Below are positions 33,851-41,253 of a DNA stretch of 64,000 bases, piece by piece (the stretch's first letter is position 1; every line of letters begins with the position of its first letter). This DNA comes from Pontibacter lucknowensis (lineage in GTDB: Bacteria > Bacteroidota > Bacteroidia > Cytophagales > Hymenobacteraceae). Made by a program: the position numbers and the translations under genes. The notes beneath the pieces were generated by a model, which did no database searches, was not told the DNA's origin, and was given only the letters and a program-made list of their open reading frames with translations. The stretch spans positions 744,001 through 808,000 of the forward strand of contig NZ_FTNM01000001.1 of the NCBI RefSeq assembly GCF_900156415.1, given 5' to 3'.

Positions 33851-35452
33851 GTGCACTCTAAAATTCCGACATCCGTACCTACACTAGAGCCCATCTTCAG
33901 GGCTCTGACAGGGCTATACCTTGTCCTGACGCCTGACTTAGTCATCGTAGATGCTACGGATGCTTTGCTGCAGCAAACGCATGTAAAGCGCGACGAGATC
34001 ATAGGGCAGCATGTATTCCATATTTTCCCTAATAATCCCGACAATCCGCAAGTGGACTCAGAGGGCTCCGTGCACCAATCATTGCAGCATGTGCTGGTAC
34101 ATAAGGAACCGCACAATCTCGAAATGCTTCGCTACGACATTCCGACAGAAAACGGTTTTGAAGAACGCTACTGGAACACAACCACCATCCCTATCATGAA
34201 TGAATTTGGGGAGGTACAATATCTGGTGCATGAGGTCCGCGACATAACCGACAAGGTCCTGATCGATCGTGTGCATCAGCTGCGTCAGGAACAGCTAAAC
34301 CTGCTCACTAACGCAACCAAGGCCGTTGCCTGGGAATACGACATCGTAAACAACCGCATGACATGGGGCGAGGGGCTGCAGGAAGTTTTGGGTTATACGC
34401 CAGAAGAAATGGGTCCGGGTGGCGAGTCATGGGATTCACGCGTGCACCCGGATGATTTTGAGGAAGTGCAACGCAGCATACAGCAGGCACTGGCCAGCAA
34501 GCAGAGCACCTGGAAGGGAGAATACCGCTTTCAGAAAGCGGATGGCAGTTATGCCTATATACTTGACCAGGGCTACACGGCCTATGACTCCAAAGGCAAT
34601 CCTATCCGGACCATCGGCTCTATTATCGACATCACGCAAAACAGAGACACACAGGAGGCGCTTCGGGAAAGTGACGCTCGCTTCCGTCACCTGTTGGAGG
34701 TGCTCCCGCACATGGCCTGGACTGCCTCTCCAAAAGGCAAAGTGCTTTTTTTCAACGACAACTGGTATAGCTACACAGGTATGCGTCCTGGCCAGACCGA
34801 TGGCTGGATCAGCGCTGTACATCCCGAAGACTCAGCCATGGTGCTCACCAGCTGGCACAACGCTGTGGCTTCAGGCAGTAGCTTCGAGATAGAATATCGT
34901 ATACGCCACCACATAGATGGCAGCTATCGCTGGTTCCTAGATCGGGGCCTGCCGATGCGTGATTCAGACGGAAACATCACGCTCTGGATTGGCACTTTCA
35001 CGGACATTGACGATCAGAAAAACCAGGGGGACTATCGTGAAGATGACAGGCTGGAGAGCATACTGCGTCTAGCGCCGGTACACCTGTGCATGTTGCATGG
35101 GCCGGATCATGTGTGCCAGTATGTGACACCTGGGGTATACAAACTCTACGGCAATAGGAACTACATAGGCCGGTCTGCCCGTGAACTTTGGCCAGAGCTC
35201 GAGTCGCTTGGTTTTTTTGACCTGCTACATGAGGTATACACTAAAGGCCGCACCGTTTACATCAACGAGTTCCGTACTCAGATCGATGACGAGTTAAACG
35301 GCAAGCTGCGCGATGCCTATATCAACTTCAAATACCAGCCCCTATTTGACAGCACTTCCTGCGTAGAGGGCATTATCATCTCAGCAATCGAAGTAACCAG
35401 TCTGGTGAGGGCCAGGCAGAGAGCGGAGGCATTAGCCAAAGGTGAATCCTGA
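33851..35452 (+). CDS. PAS-domain protein without kinase domain
   Basis: 533 residues from a GTG start, with no closer ATG. Four PAS-type segments are visible: about 20-130, 150-275 (with RVHPDDFEEVQ and GSIIDITQNRDTQEALRESD), 280-400 (AVHPEDSAMVLTSWHNA, GTFTDIDDQKN) and 415-525 (SAIEVTSLVRARQRAEA). It stops where a histidine kinase would normally begin its HisKA domain. No kinase follows in any frame, so this is either a PAS-only adaptor or the remnant of a kinase. A CheY-like gene follows 70 bases later. Confidence 0.8.
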   Translation: MHSKIPTSVPTLEPIFRALTGLYLVLTPDLVIVDATDALLQQTHVKRDEIIGQHVFHIFPNNPDNPQVDSEGSVHQSLQHVLVHKEPHNLEMLRYDIPTENGFEERYWNTTTIPIMNEFGEVQYLVHEVRDITDKVLIDRVHQLRQEQLNLLTNATKAVAWEYDIVNNRMTWGEGLQEVLGYTPEEMGPGGESWDSRVHPDDFEEVQRSIQQALASKQSTWKGEYRFQKADGSYAYILDQGYTAYDSKGNPIRTIGSIIDITQNRDTQEALRESDARFRHLLEVLPHMAWTASPKGKVLFFNDNWYSYTGMRPGQTDGWISAVHPEDSAMVLTSWHNAVASGSSFEIEYRIRHHIDGSYRWFLDRGLPMRDSDGNITLWIGTFTDIDDQKNQGDYREDDRLESILRLAPVHLCMLHGPDHVCQYVTPGVYKLYGNRNYIGRSARELWPELESLGFFDLLHEVYTKGRTVYINEFRTQIDDELNGKLRDAYINFKYQPLFDSTSCVEGIIISAIEVTSLVRARQRAEALAKGES

Positions 35453-35522
35453 CACTTCTGATTTTTGTCTTTTTTTAAAACAAAAAAGGCTCTACTTTGT
35501 AAAAGAACTCAAAATACCAATT

Positions 35523-35930
35523 ATGAAATCTGTAAAGACTATCCTGCTTATAGACGACGACGATACAACCAATTACCTAAACCAGCGACTGCTGTCCCGT
35601 ATGGAAGCTGCATCGGACATCAGGGTGGTAACCAATGGCGAAGAAGCTCTCGACTACCTCAACAAAGCCTTCAGCGGCGAAGAGAACTATCCGAAGCCGG
35701 ACCTTATTTTTGTTGATATCAAAATGTCTGTGATGGACGGTTTTGAGTTTCTCGATGAGTACCAGCGGTTTGATGAAGATAGCAAGCTGCGCACCGTCAT
35801 GCTGATGCTTACTTCTTCGGCCAGCTTTTATGACCTGGAACGTCTTAAAAAATATCCGGAGGTACGCAGGCACTACTCCAAGCCACTGGCTGAGGCCGAT
35901 GTGCGTGAGATCATGGAAACCTATTTTTAG
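35523..35930 (+). CDS. CheY-like single-domain response regulator
   Basis: 135 residues: a bare receiver domain. The acidic pocket is DDDD, the phosphorylation site is in FVDIKMSVMDG, the switch residue region LTSSAS and the conserved lysine in YSKPLAEADV. No output domain. It probably takes a phosphoryl group from another kinase and works by protein contact. Its neighbour is the PAS-only sensor. An in-frame ATG at 35442 would overlap that gene's end and add 27 residues not needed for the fold, so 35523 is preferred. Confidence 0.9.
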   Translation: MKSVKTILLIDDDDTTNYLNQRLLSRMEAASDIRVVTNGEEALDYLNKAFSGEENYPKPDLIFVDIKMSVMDGFEFLDEYQRFDEDSKLRTVMLMLTSSASFYDLERLKKYPEVRRHYSKPLAEADVREIMETYF

Positions 35931-35955
35931 CAATACCTTATCTGATAGTTTAATG

Positions 35956-35985
35956 AGACGCCCTCACGAGGGGCGTCTTTTTTTT
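35956..35985 (+). terminator. rho-independent terminator after the CheY-like gene
   Basis: AGACGCCC (35956-35963) pairs with GGGCGTCT (35971-35978) and is followed by a run of eight T. Confidence 0.9.
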
Positions 35986-36085
35986 ATACCTGACGCTTTG
36001 CCAACAATAGCCCCTGTAAGCCGTAAAAAATAACGCCGCCGCAAGGCTAAACTTTTACATCGCTTATTAAAACTAAAATAGAATT

Positions 36086-36916
36086 ATGGAAAACAGAGGA
36101 GAAAACCACGGAAGGCCTGGTGAGGAAAATCAGCGCATCGGTCGGGAACTATACAACAGAGATAGAGAACAACAGCACTCAAAACGCTACGCCTACAGAG
36201 GCCAGGACCAAAACGAAAGAAAGTGGGATGAGGGCAATTACTTCCACACTGGTCCCAGCCCGAGAGGAGCACAGGACCGCGACCGACAGGCTGAAAGTGG
36301 CCGTCACTACTTAGGCAACAGACCTGCTACCTATCAGAGCAATCAAGGCTCTTTCCAGAGCGGGCACTATGGCAGTCGCAGTGAAAGCCCTTACCGCAAC
36401 GAGAGCCAATACCTGAACCATGGTTACAGAGGCCAGGACAGCGGTAGCCAGCAGCCTTACCGTCCGCAGATGGGCGGTGGTTCGCAGCCGGGCAACTACA
36501 ACGAGCCCCCTACCTCGCAGGACAGTTTGTGGCGTGAAGGACCAGGCAGCCGCAGCCGCTACAAGGAAACCGACTACCGCTACGGCAGCGGCTCACACAA
36601 TTGGTACAACGAAGGCCGCTACTCACCTGACGTGGAACCGGACAACCGCGACAAGCGTGGTTTCTTTGAGCGTGTACGCGACACCTGGGATGATATAATG
36701 CACTCTGATGACCCCGATTACCAGCCGCGCAACCGCTATGACTCTGAGCGCAGAGCCGAGCAACTGAGCAGCCGAAACCGTTACAGTGGGGAGTCTTACC
36801 GCGACCGCAACTTTGACCGTGGCTATGAAGGTGGTCCGCGCTGGGCCGACGAGATTGACTCTGGAAACGATGATTATTATAAAGGTACTGACAGAAGCCA
36901 ACGTAACCGCCGCTAA
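36086..36916 (+). CDS. low-complexity Arg/Tyr/Ser/Gly-rich protein
   Basis: 276 residues with no signal peptide or membrane helix, dominated by Arg, Tyr, Gly, Ser, Asp and Asn. Short repeats such as YRGQD appear twice (AYRGQDQNER and GYRGQDSGSQ). It is probably disordered. One segment, DKRGFFERVRDTWDDIMHSD, may form a helix and looks like the only conserved part. I do not recognise a family, though related low-complexity stress-type proteins occur in Cytophagales. It is followed by a strong terminator. Confidence 0.65.
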   Translation: MENRGENHGRPGEENQRIGRELYNRDREQQHSKRYAYRGQDQNERKWDEGNYFHTGPSPRGAQDRDRQAESGRHYLGNRPATYQSNQGSFQSGHYGSRSESPYRNESQYLNHGYRGQDSGSQQPYRPQMGGGSQPGNYNEPPTSQDSLWREGPGSRSRYKETDYRYGSGSHNWYNEGRYSPDVEPDNRDKRGFFERVRDTWDDIMHSDDPDYQPRNRYDSERRAEQLSSRNRYSGESYRDRNFDRGYEGGPRWADEIDSGNDDYYKGTDRSQRNRR

Positions 36917-36965
36917 TGCGTATAGCAGACAGATTAGGTTACTTTGGTAGTAGATTAGTAATGAA

Positions 36966-37000
36966 GGCAGCCCGCCGGCAACGGCGGGCTGCCTTTTTTT
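36966..37000 (+). terminator. strong rho-independent terminator
   Basis: A perfect 12-base GC-rich stem (36966-36977 with 36982-36993) holds the tetraloop GCAA and is followed by seven T. Confidence 0.95.
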
Positions 37001-37149
37001 GCGCTGAATGCGGTCGCTTATAAACATCAGGCCCGTGTGCCCGTACATAAAATCCGGTGCTGTCACATACCTGACTCTGGCCCCTATGTCGTACAGACTC
37101 CTGTGGCGGCACTTATTTTCACACATCTTAGAAAACAAAAGGAAAACAA

Positions 37150-37593
37150 ATGCATCACGAGGAACAAGAAAGACATCATGAGCGGCATGAACGCCCACGT
37201 CGTCCGCACCCACGCCACGAAGTAGAGCAGCAGAACTTTCGCAGCCGCTGGGAAGAGCCCAGACCCTTTATGCATGACCGTGAGAGAAGGCAGTATGAGG
37301 AAGAAATGCGCATACGGGAAGAGCGGGAGCGACATGAGTACAGGCAACAACAACACGAGCGGCGGCAGCAAGAAAATATAAACCAACACCAACACGGCTT
37401 TTCAGACGATCACCACCCGCAACACCGAAGAGAGGAAACAAGAGAATGGCGGGATGGCAATGAACACTACAGCCCCGAGAACCAGCATGCCCGCGACCGA
37501 TGGCAGCAGCACGAGCAGCTCCCCCCATTGCGAGAGCAGCGGCGCCGGCATCAGAGTCGTCGCGACGAGGACTGGGATGAGCGCGGCTGGTAG
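37150..37593 (+). CDS. Arg/His/Glu-rich low-complexity protein
   Basis: 147 residues of almost only Arg, His, Glu, Gln and Asp, with no hydrophobic core. The His and Arg content points to metal, nucleic-acid or polyanion binding, or to phase separation, but none is shown. It follows the Arg/Tyr-rich gene and its terminator, and converges with the outer membrane protein gene, with 18 bases between stops. It could be a spurious ORF, since the complementary strand is also open. The consistent composition and the good ATG favour a real gene. Confidence 0.5.
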   Translation: MHHEEQERHHERHERPRRPHPRHEVEQQNFRSRWEEPRPFMHDRERRQYEEEMRIREERERHEYRQQQHERRQQENINQHQHGFSDDHHPQHRREETREWRDGNEHYSPENQHARDRWQQHEQLPPLREQRRRHQSRRDEDWDERGW

Positions 37594-37611
37594 CGGCACA
37601 CCCCATGAAAT

Positions 37612-38199
37612 TCAGAAACGCTTCCTGAACCCGGCGCCAAACGACACCAGTTCTGGTATGCCGGGCACCAGGTTAAGCGACAGATCATACTGGCCCTTCA
37701 GTTGGTAGTTGTACTCAAACTCACCGCCGTACCAGTAAAACTTGTACTGCCAGTCACCGCTGCGGTTAAAGTAGCCATCATCTTCGTAGCCCTGCAGTCG
37801 GTTCCAGTCGCGACGGTATACCAGGGTGGGGCCAAAGCCACCATTCAGGGAATGTCGCCCTGCCTTGAATATCTGTCCGCGCCAACCCAGGTGTGTGAAG
37901 CCTGCCAGCGAGGAGGCACAGTCGGAGTATAGCCCCTGCTCTACCCGCACACTGATGACTTCGCGTACCACAAACCGGTCGTAGCCTACTATACCTCCAA
38001 AATTCAGCACGGCTATACCTTTCCGGTCAAGCCGGTTCTTGAAAAGCTCCGGGTATGGCGTTGGGCGCAAATGCATGGATAAACCGAAGAACTTTACAGT
38101 AAAGGCGTTCTTATAGGCGGGCTGCTCCTGGGCATGGCCCGGCAGGAGGAGCGAAAAGCTGAAGAGAAATAACAGTAAAGTTCGACAAAGCTGCTGCAT
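37612..38199 (-). CDS. hypothetical outer membrane protein
   Basis: 195 residues with a signal peptide (LLLFLFSFSLLLPGHAQ). The mature part is rich in aromatic strands (WQYKFYWYGGEFEYNYQL) and ends in an aromatic residue after FGAGFRKRF, as outer membrane beta-barrels do. It is too short for a large channel. The family is unknown to me. Confidence 0.65.
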   Translation of the reverse strand: MQQLCRTLLLFLFSFSLLLPGHAQEQPAYKNAFTVKFFGLSMHLRPTPYPELFKNRLDRKGIAVLNFGGIVGYDRFVVREVISVRVEQGLYSDCASSLAGFTHLGWRGQIFKAGRHSLNGGFGPTLVYRRDWNRLQGYEDDGYFNRSGDWQYKFYWYGGEFEYNYQLKGQYDLSLNLVPGIPELVSFGAGFRKRF

Positions 38200-38245
38200 A
38201 CCCCACTATATACAGTTTAGAGCGCATTTTGTTAGCAGATCGCTG

Positions 38246-38253
38246 TACCTTTG
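38246..38253 (+). promoter_or_regulatory. -7 promoter element of the UDG gene
   Basis: TACCTTTG matches TAnnTTTG exactly but ends only eight bases before the ATG at 38262, so the transcript would be nearly leaderless if this is the promoter. Confidence 0.4.
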
Positions 38254-38261
38254 CACACAGT

Positions 38262-38846
38262 ATGACCACTTCGCTTGACATTTTACTGAACCAGGTACGC
38301 ACCTGCCGGCTTTGTGCTGAGCACCTGCCACATGGCCCCAGGCCAGTGCTGCGGGCGGCCCCTTCAGCACGACTGCTCATTGTGGGGCAAGCGCCGGGCA
38401 CGAAGGTACATGCCAGTGGCGTACCCTGGGACGACCAGAGCGGCAAGCGCCTCAGGCAATGGATGGGCATTGATCCGGAAGTGTTTTATGATGAACAGCA
38501 GGTTGCGATCGTTCCGATGGGATTTTGTTACCCCGGCAAAGGCAAAAGCGGCGACCTGCCGCCCCGACCTGAGTGTGCTCAGCACTGGCACCAGCAACTG
38601 CTGCCGCTGCTGCCCAACATCCAGCTCACTCTGCTGGTAGGCAAGTACGCCCAGGATTACTTTCTGGGCGGAGCCGCCAAACCAACCCTCACCGAAACCG
38701 TTACCCATTGGGCAGACTACCTCCCCAGGTATATGCCGCTGCCTCACCCCTCGCCACGAAACCAGTTCTGGCTCCGACGCAATCCTTGGTTTGAGGAGGA
38801 GGCTATACCTGTACTGCAGCAGCTCGTGGCCCAGACCCTTGGCTAA
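38262..38846 (+). CDS. uracil-DNA glycosylase family protein
   Basis: 194 residues from the ATG at 38262. The superfamily motifs are visible: the N-terminal CRLC, GQAPGTKVHASGVPWDD near residue 47 (the active-site loop) and the C-terminal PHPSPRN. The PGTKVHASGVPWDD loop is typical of the bacterial UDG group that is not Ung itself. It should excise uracil from DNA. An in-frame ATG at 38229 overlaps the promoter and is less likely. Confidence 0.9.
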   Translation: MTTSLDILLNQVRTCRLCAEHLPHGPRPVLRAAPSARLLIVGQAPGTKVHASGVPWDDQSGKRLRQWMGIDPEVFYDEQQVAIVPMGFCYPGKGKSGDLPPRPECAQHWHQQLLPLLPNIQLTLLVGKYAQDYFLGGAAKPTLTETVTHWADYLPRYMPLPHPSPRNQFWLRRNPWFEEEAIPVLQQLVAQTLG

Positions 38847-38852
38847 ATTTTC

Positions 38853-38882
38853 TTGGTATCTACCCCGTAAATATTATCTTCG
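38853..38882 (+). promoter_or_regulatory. promoter of the methionine aminotransferase gene
   Basis: TTG (38853-38855), a 19-base spacer and TATCTTCG (38875-38882, one mismatch to TAnnTTTG) sit 24 bases before the ATG, as in Bacteroidota promoters. Confidence 0.45.
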
Positions 38883-38905
38883 TTCATCAGCAATAAAACC
38901 ACCTT

Positions 38906-40054
38906 ATGATCAACTACCCAGGCAGCAAACTTCCTGATGTCGGCACCAGTATTTTTGCTGTGATGTCGGCGCTGGCCAATGAGCACGGAGCCATCAACCT
39001 GTCGCAGGGCTTCCCGGATTTTAACTGTCCCGACGAGCTGATTGCGCTGGTGACCAAGTACATGCAGGAAGGCTATAACCAGTACGCCCCCATGCCCGGC
39101 ATGCCGGCGCTGCGTCATAAGATCAGCGAAAAGACGGAGAAGGTATACGGTTACCGCCCGGACCCGGACCAGGAAGTAACTGTAACATCCGGTGCGACGG
39201 AGGCACTTTTTGCGGCCATTACGGCGGTCGTAAAGTCAGGCGACGAAGTGGTGGTACTGGAGCCCTGCTACGACAGCTATGCACCGGCCATTCGGCTGGC
39301 GGGTGGCATCCCGATCTATGTGCCCCTAGCCTTGCCCGACTTTAGCATTGACTGGGAGTTGCTGAAGAAGAACATCTCGCGCCGTACCCGCATGATCATC
39401 ATCAATACGCCGCACAACCCGACGGGTGCTGTGATTCCGCGTGAAGACCTGGAGAAGCTGGCCAACCTGACCGACGGCACGGATATTCTGATTATGAGCG
39501 ACGAGGTATACGAGCACATGGTGTTTGACGGCAAAGAGCACGTGAGCGCCCTACAGATCGAGTCGCTGCGGCAGCGGTCCTTTGTCATTTCATCCTTCGG
39601 GAAAACCTACCACACCACCGGCTGGAAAATAGGCTATGTGGTAGCGCCTCCTGCACTTACTGCTGAGCTGCGCAAGATGCACCAGTTCATCACCTTCTGC
39701 TCTGTCACGCCTCTGCAGCTGGCCATCGCCGACTACATGGATAACGAGGAGCATTACCGCTCCCTCCCCGACTTCTACCAGGCCAAGCGCGACCTGTTTT
39801 GTGAGTTGGTGAAGCCGTCACGATTCGAGCTTATACCTTCGGCGGGAACCTACTTTCAGTTGCTGAAGTATGACGCGATCTCGCAGGAGCACGACCTGGA
39901 CTTTGCGAAGCGACTGACACAGGAAATCGGTGTAGCCTCTGTACCTGTCTCGGCCTTCTACCACAACAAAACCGACCACCACTACCTGCGCTTCTGCTTC
40001 GCCAAAAGTGAAGAGACGCTAAGGCAAGCGGCAGAGAAGCTGGTCAAGCTATAG
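38906..40054 (+). CDS. methionine aminotransferase (class I PLP aminotransferase)
   Basis: 382 residues, the usual length for the YbdL/methionine aminotransferase group. INLSQGFPDF lies near the start, the NTPHNPTGAV motif in the middle, and the PLP lysine is K233 in SSFGKTYHTTGWKIGY. It transfers amino groups from methionine (or glutamine) to keto acids such as KMTB. The omega-amidase gene 56 bases downstream would remove the 2-oxoglutaramate that glutamine transamination produces, so the two make a methionine-salvage pair. Confidence 0.92.
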   Translation: MINYPGSKLPDVGTSIFAVMSALANEHGAINLSQGFPDFNCPDELIALVTKYMQEGYNQYAPMPGMPALRHKISEKTEKVYGYRPDPDQEVTVTSGATEALFAAITAVVKSGDEVVVLEPCYDSYAPAIRLAGGIPIYVPLALPDFSIDWELLKKNISRRTRMIIINTPHNPTGAVIPREDLEKLANLTDGTDILIMSDEVYEHMVFDGKEHVSALQIESLRQRSFVISSFGKTYHTTGWKIGYVVAPPALTAELRKMHQFITFCSVTPLQLAIADYMDNEEHYRSLPDFYQAKRDLFCELVKPSRFELIPSAGTYFQLLKYDAISQEHDLDFAKRLTQEIGVASVPVSAFYHNKTDHHYLRFCFAKSEETLRQAAEKLVKL

Positions 40055-40110
40055 TTGTCGGTTGTTTTAAATAGCAATCATTCTTCCTCAAGATATTAGC
40101 ACATTAAAAA

Positions 40111-40884
40111 ATGGACCTCCGTGTAACCATCATCCAAACCAGCCTGCACTGGCAAGACGCTGCTGCTAACCGAAGCATGTTCTCTGAAAAACTAGCCTTA
40201 GTAGCACCCGACACAGACCTGGTCGTGCTGCCCGAGATGTTTACGACGGGTTTTAGCATGGATGCTTCCGGGCTGGCGGAAGAGACAGAAGGACCTACGC
40301 TAGAGTGGATGAAGGAGGAAGCAGCGAAACACGAGGCTGTGCTGACGGGTAGTGTGATCGTGCGGGAGGGTGAGCAGTACTTCAACCGGCTGTACTGGGT
40401 GCGTCCGGACGGTACTTACGAGCATTACAACAAGCGCCACCTGTTCCGGATGGCAAAGGAGCACCATACCTATACCCCAGGACAAGAGAAGCTGCTGGTG
40501 GAGTTAAGAGGCTGGAAAATTTGCCCCCTGGTGTGCTATGACTTGCGCTTCCCGGTATGGAGCCGCAACGTAGGTAGCGAGTATGATTTGCTGCTCTACG
40601 TAGCTAACTGGCCTAAGCCACGAGCCAATGCCTGGAGCATCCTGCTGCAGGCCCGGGCCATCGAGAACCTGAGCTATGTGGTGGGCGTAAACCGCGTCGG
40701 CACGGACGGAAACGGGCATCCGTACTCCGGCGACTCAGCCATTATCCACCCCAAAGGGTATAAGCTCCTCGAAACCACCGAAGCGGAAGGTATGCACACC
40801 ATCACGTTGAGCAAGCAGGAGTTAACCGATTTCAGAGAAGCTTTCCCGGCGCACCTTGATGCCGACGATTTTACGTTAAACTGA
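40111..40884 (+). CDS. omega-amidase (nitrilase superfamily)
   Basis: 257 residues with the nitrilase triad: glutamate in VLPEMFTTGFS, lysine in HYNKRHLF, and C142 in VCYDLRFPVWSR. It is similar to YafV/omega-amidase, which hydrolyses 2-oxoglutaramate and 2-oxosuccinamate. The position right after a methionine aminotransferase gene supports that role. The last nine bases overlap the end of the convergent gene. Confidence 0.92.
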   Translation: MDLRVTIIQTSLHWQDAAANRSMFSEKLALVAPDTDLVVLPEMFTTGFSMDASGLAEETEGPTLEWMKEEAAKHEAVLTGSVIVREGEQYFNRLYWVRPDGTYEHYNKRHLFRMAKEHHTYTPGQEKLLVELRGWKICPLVCYDLRFPVWSRNVGSEYDLLLYVANWPKPRANAWSILLQARAIENLSYVVGVNRVGTDGNGHPYSGDSAIIHPKGYKLLETTEAEGMHTITLSKQELTDFREAFPAHLDADDFTLN

Positions 40885-41253
40885 TTCTGTCAGAAACTGG
40901 CGAAGCGCGTCTTCATCTGCCAGAAAAGTATAGGCTATACCTGGCCGGGACTGCAGCATGCGCAGCAGACGGGGTTGCTGCCCCACGAGCAGGAGGTGAC
41001 GCTGCGGATGCGGCAAAAGCAGTTCTTCCAGCAAGGGCATCAGCCGGTTCAAATCTCCTGCCCCACCCTTTACGCACACCACCGTTTCGGGATTTTCCTG
41101 AAGCAGGCGCACAGCGTACTGTTGCAAGGTGGCATCGGACTTAGCGTCTACATCAAAGACAGGTATAGCCGGCGCGTGCTGCCGCACCAACTGCAGGATG
41201 GGCTTCTCAAATTTGCTTTCCTCCGAAAGGTCTATTAACAGAAAGGCCTGCAT
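40876..41253 (-). CDS. hypothetical protein
   Basis: A 125-residue soluble protein with alternating hydrophobic strands and helices (FLLIDLSEESKF, AIPVFDVDAKSD, VVCVKGGAGDLNRL, HLLLVGQQPRLL), a pattern like a small Rossmann-type fold. I do not recognise it. Its ATG overlaps the stop of the T9SS gene upstream (a TGATG junction), so they are translationally coupled. No function is offered. Confidence 0.65.
   Translation of the reverse strand: MQAFLLIDLSEESKFEKPILQLVRQHAPAIPVFDVDAKSDATLQQYAVRLLQENPETVVCVKGGAGDLNRLMPLLEELLLPHPQRHLLLVGQQPRLLRMLQSRPGIAYTFLADEDALRQFLTESV

Noticed and set aside
36623..37213. A long minus-strand ORF opposite the low-complexity gene at 36086-36916
   Set aside because: Its sequence is the mirror of repetitive Arg/Tyr codons, has no family match and would cross a strong terminator. 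The plus-strand frame has better starts.
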